DNA from: Delphinapterus leucas
Taxonomy: Eukaryota; Chordata; Mammalia; Artiodactyla; Monodontidae
Direction: 5' to 3'
Assembly (NCBI RefSeq): GCF_002288925.2
Contig: NW_022098004.1
Location: 10,735,182-10,799,181, forward strand
DNA length: 64,000 nucleotides
Below are positions 12,606 through 22,300 of this stretch, piece by piece (the stretch's first letter is position 1; each line of letters starts with the position of its first letter). The notes under the pieces are model-generated. The model was given only the letters and a program-made list of their open reading frames with translations. It did no database searches and was not told where the DNA came from. The position numbers and the translations under genes were made by a program.

Positions 12606-13240
12606 CCACACGTGCTTAGCAGGTGGCAAGGTGCCCTTTGGAACTGGGTCCCCCAGGCCAGCGTCCTGAGCTGCTGACATCCTTAACAGTCCTGCACTCC
12701 GAGGAGACTGGGGTAAGGGCACCCCAGATGACGACACAGCAGGGCAAAAGCCCTGAGATGACAAGGTGCTTGGAGAAGGGTGGAAAATCAGCTGTGTGGC
12801 TTGAAGCAAACGTGTGAGGGTGTGAGAGGTCAGGCCAGGTAGGCGGGCAGGTCCGAGGGTGTCTGTGGGTAATGCAGGGACTCTGGGAGGCTGGGATTTT
12901 ACTCTGAACCACAGGAGACTGACAGGACCTGCAGCGGGTTTTTAACACGTCCCTTCTAGCCCTTACTGGTAAAACAGGCGGTTCAGGAACCCGAGATGAG
13001 GCCGTAGAGATGGAGTGGTCTTGACACCCACCCAGTCATTGAGCTGTCGGGGGCGTATACAGAGCTCCCGCGTCCTGAGCCGGCCAAGGGACTGGTGGGC
13101 AGAGTCCGGCGAGGCCCCGCCCAGACTTCCTGAACCACTCCCCCTTCTCCCGGAGAGAGGAAGGGCACGACCCCCACCCCCAATGACTCCTGGGGCACAG
13201 ACTCAGCCGGGGAGTTGGAGGATGGTCCGCGAACGTCGCC
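12606..13240. other. Interval downstream of SYCE1L
   Basis: No gene supported. GC content rises towards 13.2 kb and the CpG-rich SYCE1L 3' exons (13.1-13.95 kb). Confidence 0.35.
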
Positions 13241-13246
13241 TTTATT
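13241..13246 (-). terminator. SYCE1L: SYCE1L poly(A) signal
   Basis: AATAAA on the minus strand, 48 bases past the SYCE1L stop codon, implying a very short 3' UTR ending near 13220. Confidence 0.7.
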
Positions 13247-13293
13247 TCCGGGCGGCACTTGAAGGAAGGTGGGGCCGGGTGGGTCCTACTGGC

Positions 13294-13362
13294 CTAAGGG
13301 GGCGTCAGGGCCAGCTCCGCCGGCGGCGCCAGGTCGCCCTCGCTGGGGAGCTGGGGGCCGGC
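13294..13362 (-). CDS. SYCE1L: SYCE1L last coding exon
   Basis: Acceptor CTCCCGCAG|GCCGGC. Codes [20 protein letters not shown] and PP, then TAG at 13296-13294. Phase 0 in. Confidence 0.87.
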   Translation of the reverse strand, partial: AGPQLPSEGDLAPPAELALTPP

Positions 13363-16300
13363 CTGCGGGAGCTGAGAGTCAGGCTTTGGGGCCCTGGCGC
13401 CCGCCCACGCTGGCCCGCGCCGCCCTTTCCCTGTCCCCACCAACCCGAGGACGCCCTGCACCCGCACACCCCCCTCTCAGAGGGGCTCCGGATCCCAGAT
13501 CCCGCCCGCTGTGTCTCGGCCCGTCTGGCCTCCATCCCGGGCTCTCTACCTCTCCGGCCCGGTCCTCTGGGGTGGTCTGAGTCTGGGCGGGGACCTGCCC
13601 CCCGAGTTTCTCCAGCTCCGCCTTCAGCCTGCGGAGAAGGGTTAGAGGAGAGGAGGAAGAGAGAGGGAGTGTGGAGGGGGCACAGGGAGGAAGCGACTGC
13701 CACTCTGAGCCCTGAAGACTGCAGAGAAGCCCCGGCGGGAGGAGAGCCCAGCCCGCGGAGGCCCCGCCCTTCTGGGAGGGGCAGAAGGGGAGGTGTTGGC
13801 GGGGCGGACCTCGGGCCCCACCCCCCTCCTTTCCCCTCTTACCCGTCTTTCTCTGCCGGGGCGCTCTGGACCTCGGGCGGCGAGCGCAGCCGCCGCTCCA
13901 CCGTCTCCAGCTTGGCCCGCGCCTGCCTCTCTGCGGGTGGGCGGGGCGTCATGGGCGGGGCCGGGAGCTCCCGCCAGCCGCCCCGGCTCCGACCCCACCC
14001 CGTGCAGGAGTCCCACCTTCGGTGAGCAGCTGCTCCTTGCTGCTCTGCAGGGCACGGATCTCCCAGGCCAGTCGCTGCTTCAGCATCTGTGAAGAGAGAG
14101 AGGAGCCCTGTCCGTCCAGCTGTCCTCCTGGCCCCTCCTCCTTCGCGCCTCTCGGAAAGTCCTTACTTGAATTAGGGCGTTCATTCATTCATTCAGCTCT
14201 CCGTGAATTCAGTGTGCAGCTTCTGCTGTGGCCGGGCGCTGGCATAGATGCTCTCCCCCTCAATCACTTCCCATGTCCCCGTGTACCTTAAACCTCATCT
14301 CTTCCCACTGTCTCATCCACCAGCCTCACTGTTTGCTCTTCCTCAAATACCCCAGGCACAGTTCAGCCTCCCAGGGACATTGGCACTCAGATACCCGCAT
14401 GGCTTCCTCACTTCCTTCGTGTCTGTGTTCAGATGACACCTGCTCAGACAGGACTTCCCCACTGGCGTTACATGATCTATCTACTTATTTTCTTGTTTAG
14501 AGTCTGGGTATGCATCTCCTTGCTCCTAACCAACTTGGGGACAGCAAAGACTTGGCCCCTTTGGAATGCTGTTGGACACATCCAGAGACATTGGTTGAAC
14601 GAAGGAATGCCCTGAACATGTCTGTCTGGTTCGGAGTTCCCATTTGCCACTGCAGGATAAGCACTCTAGGGAAGCAGGAGGGAAGCACGATCAGCAATGG
14701 CTACGGCAACACTCTGGGCAATGGATGCTGGGTGTGGCAGTGGGGGATGATGAGATGTGGTTGGGTTTAAGGTAGAGGCTGAAGGACTGAGTTGAGGCGG
14801 TGAGAGGAAGAAAGGAGTCAAGGACTACCCCTCGGCATTGGGCCTGAGCAGTAGGTGGACCCTGGGCTGATCAGCAGAGACACTGAAGCCAGGGGAGGAG
14901 TGGCTTTGGTTGAGGCAATGATAATGGCTCACGTGGAATTCCCAGGGGTCCTTGTGCTGGCCTGTCAAATCCTCCAGACGTTCTTCCACGTGCAACCTAG
15001 GGGCCGACATCCAGGAATGAGAAAACACATGCTAGGACTGACACCCAGCCTGGCGCAGTCCGGGGGTTTCTCATTCATAGGCCTTCAGATCTTTGCCTGG
15101 TGGTCCCTTGCTAGGAGCCCCTTTATGTGCTTTCTCCTCTGAGCCTTGCTTCCAGCAGCACCACTTCCAACAAACTCTCCCTCATGCAAGCCCCACTCCC
15201 ATTCCCCACACCGTGCCACCCCAGGCCCTAGACCCAGGGTTACCCCGGCTTCCTCTGTCCTCGACTCTCTGTGATCTGAGAGTTATGGATAGAAATTTGT
15301 TCCATGTGCTCTGCCAACATGTACTTCCTGGGAAAGGAAAGAGAACCCTCAGTTATATTCTCTGAATGAGCCCCCACTCCTTCCAGCAGGAGAGGGGCTG
15401 GGAGTCCTCATTCTCCTTTCCTCTGAGCAAATGTGAACCTTTATAGGCCTCTCTTGACACTATCACCCTGTCCATTCTGTCCCCCATCAAACCATGCCTT
15501 CCCAAGAAACCTTTGTGAAGGGGACAGTAGTTTAGTTTCATAAATTATAAAGTCCTAGATTGAGGCCTGGATCTGCTACTCCACTGTGACTTGGACAAGT
15601 TATTTAACCTCTCTGGGTCTCAGTTTCCTCATATGTAAAATGGTGGTACTGTCATTGTGAGGATTAGTTGACAAATGAACGTAAACTGCTCATCAGACGG
15701 TGGTAGGTGTGGTGTGGTTAAGCGTGTATACACTTTAACTACCATCAAGTTTTACCACATTATTAAAATCATGATGTACCAGCATTTGAGACTTCCGGTC
15801 ACAAGAATGTAAAGGTTCAAAGGATGGAGAGATAGATGGGTAGATGGCTGGATGGACAGTGAACTGGACGGGTGAATGGTAGGCTGGAGAGATGATGTCT
15901 GGTTAGAGGAATGATGAGTGGAGGGGTGATGGATGGATGGAGAAATAAAGGAAAGATTGTCAGAAGGATGGATAGCTGTCTGGATGGATGGTTGGGGAAA
16001 GAAATGAATGGTTAAATGGATGATTGGAAAGGTGGAGAGAAGATGAATGAATGATTGGATGGGTGAAAGATGATTAGATGGAAGGCTGGAGGGATCATGG
16101 CTGTCTGTCTGGACGGAGAGTTGGATAGTTGGGTAGATGTATGTACGGATGAGTGGGACAGTGGGTGGATGGCTGGGTAAATGGGTGGCTGGGGTCATAA
16201 GTGAGTAGACAGATAAACAAATGAATGGATGGCAGAAGAGCTGGCTAACCAATAGGGGAAGACTTAGAATAATACCAATGGATAAAATTTATTTGATAAA

Positions 16301-19300
16301 GAAACTAGCAATGAATGATTAAATGAGTTCATTTTAACACCGCCACTTAATATTAATGATGAGCAGGGGTGTCTCTTGTCTAGCCACTCGATTTTATAGA
16401 AAGGGAAATTGAGGAGTGTGTGTCCAAGATTTATTTTCCCTAGCTCTTGCCCACTCCTCCCTCGGGCTGGGGAAAAAGGCGGGGAAGAGCTGGGCAGGAC
16501 CTCTTACCTCTGAGCCTCACTTTCCTTCCTTTGGCAGTGCAGCTGGAGGGTCCTCAGTGCCTCTGTGGGAGGAGGAACCAAGGGGCTTTGTGAGAGCTCT
16601 TGAGAACTCAGGGCTGGGTAGAAGCAAGGGGCCTTGCATCATGCTGGGCATTGGAGGGCACTGAGGGACTTCAGTGCTTACTCCGAGTCAGATGGCAGCC
16701 AAGGGAGAGATCTGAGCAGAGAGGGGGCCACCCTGACTCAGATGTCAGGGGGATTCCTCTGGCTGTCTGAGAACTTCAGGCATTTGTGGGGTGATGTGGT
16801 AGAATAATGAGGACGAAGCAGCTGGTAAATACCTTGCTTTTTGCTCAAAACCTCCTCCAGGTGCACTTTCTCTCCATTCACTGGAAAACACAATGACACT
16901 TTGAGTCTCCAGGGCCCTCATCCTGAGCCCCGACTGCAACTTCATGCAAAGGGAAGGCCCAAGGTCGCAAAGAAGATATGATACAGCCTCAGGGGAGGAG
17001 AGGTATCTCCTCACCAACCGTGCACCCATCTCCCGCTGGGGACCATCCTGGTCCAGGTTTTCCCGCTCGGGGCACACATTCCCTGTAAGTGCCGAAGTAG
17101 TGAAGGGCTGCAGGGCTCCCTTGTGTAGGATGCCTATGGTTTATACTGAGGGTAGAGACGATGAGAAATACAAAAGTACACCACGTCAAGTAGAAATAAA
17201 GGCTGTGAAGAAATAAATCAAGCAGGGGAGTGAGAGAAGGTGGTGTTCTATTTTTAGAGGGGGCCATCAAGGTAGACCTGTTGGGGTGAAGTTTCAGCTG
17301 AGAGCTGAAAGGTGACTCGAGATAGCACGAGGCAATGCGGATTATGTAGGACGAGAACCTCTCAGGTGGACGGAACAGCCCTTGCAAAGACCCTGAGGTG
17401 TGCACAGGAACGTCAGCACTGGTCATGAGATCTCTGGATCCCTCTTCTGGTCCCACTTACAGGAGTCCAGGTCCCTATGCAGGGCCTCCCAGAGAGCTTG
17501 GGCTTCTCCCAGTTCCTCGCTGGATTTCTTCTTTGCTGGGTCAAAAAAGGGAAGAAGACACGGTGTGAGTGCAGCCACTAGCCTTGCTATTCTCTCACAG
17601 ACCATGACACTGAGCACTCATCTTCAGACAGCCCGGAGGGGCCTGGATCTCATAGATGAAGAAGTGGAGACTTTCAAAGCCCAGGTCCCTCTTGGGCAGC
17701 TGGCCGTCTTACGTCCCGGAGCTTACCTTGCTGAAGCTCATTAATCCGGTTAATCAGGTCTTCGACCTGTGGCTCCAGGCTTCCCTCTGCAGAAGGAAAG
17801 AAAGATTGAGCCAGAGAAGGCAGATGCCTGGCTGTCTAAGGCAGAAGGAGGGGGCGGGTGTTGCCACTGTGTCTCTGCTGCTATGGATCAGAATTTATTG
17901 AGTGTGCGCTGTGTCCCAGGCTCTGTAAGAACCCCTTGCAGGGCTTGCATTCTGGGTGGGAGAGATGGACACTAAACAAAGATTCATGATGTCAATGCTG
18001 GTGGCAGCAAACGCCAGGAAGGGAAATAAAGTGAAGCAAGGGGCTGAAGAATGAAAGGGTAGAAGGTGCCTCTTGAGATGTGGAGAGGCTCCAAATGATG
18101 TGAAGGATGACAGCCCTGCAGCTCTGTGGGGTGGGGAGTGTGGAGTGGGGGACACGCCAGACAGAAGGACGATGAGTGCAAAGCCCCCGCAGTGGGGCTG
18201 AGTGAGGCACATGCCCAAAATATATGGCCAAGCGGTCTGCTGTGGCTCGTGTGGCTCTAGTGAGCTAGTGGAGAGTAGCTGGAGGCCAAGTGGGGAAGTG
18301 GGAGTGGCAGATCGCCCAGGGCCTCCTGGGATGTGGTAGAGGCTTCTACATGGAAATCTGAATGTGGTGGGAGACAAGGGAGACCCCCGTGCCCCCCCAT
18401 GAAAAGGCTGGCGGGGTGGGTTGTCGCTTCTGTCCACCTGGACTCTGGTGCTGACCTCATATGAGATATGGGGAAAATGTCATTTTGACAGCTATCAAGT
18501 TCTCCAACGACAGGGAGATCAACTGTCTCTTTAGGGCGTCATCGCTAACGTCTCACAGTCCGAATTTCAGTGCCCCGTATGGGGAAGCCCTCCTCGTCTC
18601 TCTCTGGCTTCAAGGTTGGGAGCACAGGATTAAGACAAAAATCTGCCCAACCCTTGCTGGGTCTCACTACCAGCCTGTGAGACACTCTGGAGTTAAGTTC
18701 AAGTTCTGGATTTCCAGAGGCCACTACCTTCACCTCCTGTGACTTCCAGGAGACTGAGTGCTCTCCGAGGTGCTGATTATGATACAAATCCCTGGGGTCT
18801 TTGTTTTACTGGAGACGGGCAGAGTCACTGCATTTTCAATCATGCAATTCCTCTACCTAAGTTTAGTCTAGGCAGCAGCTCCAATGTACTTTTGCATGTG
18901 GCCACAGAGTCAGGGGAAGGGGAGGTTCCCCTTTATTTGGAACAGACCAATGGATTGTAGTATTTTAAGCTGCTGATGGACTGGGGGGGATCCAACCTCA
19001 AACACGGCCAGAACTCTGCCCCAGCCCCGTTGTGGGTACTGGATGCTGGCTGGCTCCCAGTCTCCCATCAACAAGCAAAGCAAGGGGCAAAGCTGTTTGC
19101 ATTGCCATTTGTATATTAAAAAGGAGGGCAAAGAATACACACCCAAGAATGTATGTTTTTTAATGTCTAGAAAAATACCTAAGAATTTAAAAGTAGTTGC
19201 TGCTGGCCTATGGGTCAGGGAAATGGATGGCTGGGGTGTGTGTGAGCGTGAGTGTGTGTGTGTGTGTGTGTATGTGCGTGCATGCATATGAGTGTTGGAG

Positions 19301-22300
19301 GGTAGGGTTTTCCATCCCTTTATACTTCTTGAACTTTTTTTTTTTTTTTTTTGCGGTACGCGGACCTCTCACTGTGGTGGCCTCTCCCGTTGCGGAGCAC
19401 AGGCTCCGGACGCGCAGGCTCAGCGGCCATGACTCACGGGCCCAGCCGCTCCGCGGCATGTGGGATCTTCCCGGACCGGGGCACGAACCCGTGTCCCCTG
19501 CATCTGCAGGCGGACTCTCAACCACTGTGCCACCAGGGAAGCCCTACTTCTTGAAATTTGAAGCTGTGTTTTTGGTTTAAAGAATTAAATTGTGTAAGCA
19601 GGAGAAAGTGCAACGGGATAATTTCCCAAGGTTGTGAGTTGAGAGGGTGGGTTTGAACCACGTCTTCCTGACTCAAAACCTCAGGCTAAGCCTCAGACAC
19701 GAGGAGACACATGACCTTTCTGCAGCCTCTTCACCATTTCCAGCAACTCTTCAGTCTTCTTTGAAGACTTGGTCTGACCTGTGGAGACGAAAATCAGAAT
19801 TGCTGCACCCAGTGACAGTGAGAGGGGACTGAGGAGAGGTCCAAGCTAATCTGGGCAGGGAGGAAGAAAGCCTCACTGGGTTCTGAGGACACCCCTGGGC
19901 TGAACCAAAGATAGGCTGAGGGGCAGCTTTCCAGCCAGAGCAGGGTCCCTGCAGGACCCCTGTCCTTTTTTGTTTTTTTGGCTGCACCACACGGTTTGTG
20001 GAATTTTAGTTCCTTGACCAGGGATTGAACCCAGGCCCTTGGCAGTGAAAGCATGGAGTCCTAACCACTGGACCATCAACGAACTCCCAGAACCCCGCCT
20101 TGTGTCTCTAGGGTTGATGGTGTGTGCTAGATGAGTCAGGACCCCTAATGGCCGTTTCTTCCTGAGAGGTCAAAGAACACCACAGACATCCCTTTAATGA
20201 AATTCAGGTGTGAGAGAAGGGGATGCACTTTTGCTGCTACTGCTGTTCAAAATCAGTGTGAAGTTTTAAGCAATGCAGTAGGACAGAACAATTTCATATG
20301 AATTTCTTTAAAATCAGTATAGGCCACAATTTGCAAATTCTTAAAGAACTGATGGGTCTAGGAAATGGTTTACTAATGGCTGCTAACATCCACGAAAGAC
20401 AACTGAATATTATAAGCCTCCTGATGGAAGAACATAACACCACCTGTGAAGGATTTTGCCCCCCTCAAACCCAAACAAAAAAAAAAAAAAAAAGGAAACT
20501 TCAACCTTTGTCACTTTTGCCAATGGGATAGGCAAAAACAGCATTTCATTTCAAACTTTCTGGTAGTAAATATTAAAAACTTAACTCCTCTGGATCAGAA
20601 ATTCCACCTCTAGACATTTTAAGGAAATAATTAAGGATGGTGGGCAAGATTGTTCCATTGTTCATAATCTTAAAAGACGGAAGCAACTTAAAGGTACCTT
20701 GGTTGACTACAGTACATTGAGGATAAAATTCTTTGCAGCCATTAAAACTCATGTTGTAAATCAGGGGTTCTTGGGAATTCCCTGGAGGTCCAGTGGTTAG
20801 GACTCAGCACCCTCACTGCCGGGACCTGGCTTTGATCCCTGATCAGGAAACTAAGATCCCACGAGCCTCGGGGGAAAAAACCAATCAGGGCTTCTTGACC
20901 TAAGCTTATTAAATTTTGTTGAAATGTTTGGTGGTATGTTCAGTTTCTTTACATCTTTTTGTCTTGTCTGAGATCTTTTACAAATTGGTATGTATCAATT
21001 TAATTTTGCATAAATCTCATTGCTTTTATCTGGTATCATTGGTTGGTATGTCTCCTCTGGAGACTTTTATGTTCTTTAAATATTCTTAATATTTGGAATG
21101 AAATAAAAAAATTAAATCTACTTTAATAATGAAGGGAGATATTTGTGATTACTTGTTTTGTTTTTAATATTAAGAAAATTTCCAAAGGCACATGGAAGTA
21201 GAGAGGATACCATGATGAACTCCAGTTTACTTTGTCCAGATCTGACAATCATAAAACATATTTGCTTCAGCTATGTTTCTCTTGTGCTAAAGTATTTTCA
21301 AGCAAGCCCCAGACTTCATGACATTTCATCCCTAGATACTTCATTGAGTCTCAACTAAAAAAAAAGAAAGTCTCAACTACTAGAAGACATTTTCTTAGAT
21401 GACTCCAATCCTATAATCGCACCGACAAGATTAGCAATCATCACTAACCATCGGGTCATTTATATCATAAAATGCCCACAACATATGTGGCTTCCCCTGA
21501 TTGTCTCCATATGTCTTTCACAGCTGGCTTGTTGAACCACTTCTGTGAAAGCTCCATCTGTGTTTTTCCTCTCCACTGCATTTATTTTTTTATTGCAGTA
21601 TGGTTGATTTACAACGTTGTGTTAGTTTCAGGTGTACAGCAAAGTGAATCAGTTATACATATACATATATCCACTCTTTTTTTTTTTTTAAGATTCTTTT
21701 CCCATATAGGCCATTACAGAGTATAGAATAGAGTTTCCTGTTCTATATAGCAGGTTCTTATTAGTTATCTATTTTATATATAGTAGTGTGTATATGTCAA
21801 CCCCAATCTCCCAGTTTATCCCTCCTCCCACCCTTATCCCCTGGTAACCATAAGTTTGTTTTCTACATCCATGACTCTACTTCTGTTTTGTAAATTTGTA
21901 CCCATTTGTACCCTTTTTTTAAGATTCCACATATAAGCAACATCATACAATATTTGTCTTTCTGTGTCTGACTTACTTTACTCAGTATCACAATCTCTAG
22001 GTCCATCCCTGTTGCTGCAAATGGCATTATTTTGTCCTTTTTTATGGCTGAGTAATATTCCATTTTATATATGTAACACATATTCTTTATCCATTCTTCT
22101 GTTGATGGACATTTAGGTTGCTTCCATGTCCTAGCTATTGTAAATAGTGAACACTGGGGCACATGTATCTTTTAGAATTATGGTTTTCTCTGGTATATGC
22201 CCTCAGAATGGGAGAAAATATTTGTAAATGAAACAACTGACAAGGGATTAATCTCCAAAATATACAAACAGCTCATGCAGCTCAATTAAAAAAAAAAAAA

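Noticed and set aside
13015..14025. 336-codon plus-strand open frame
   Set aside because: It overlies four SYCE1L exons and their splice sites on the other strand. The GC-rich composition makes long antisense frames; no domain is visible.
15752..16252. 166-codon minus-strand open frame rich in Ser, Pro and His
   Set aside because: Translation of the GGAT-type simple repeat.
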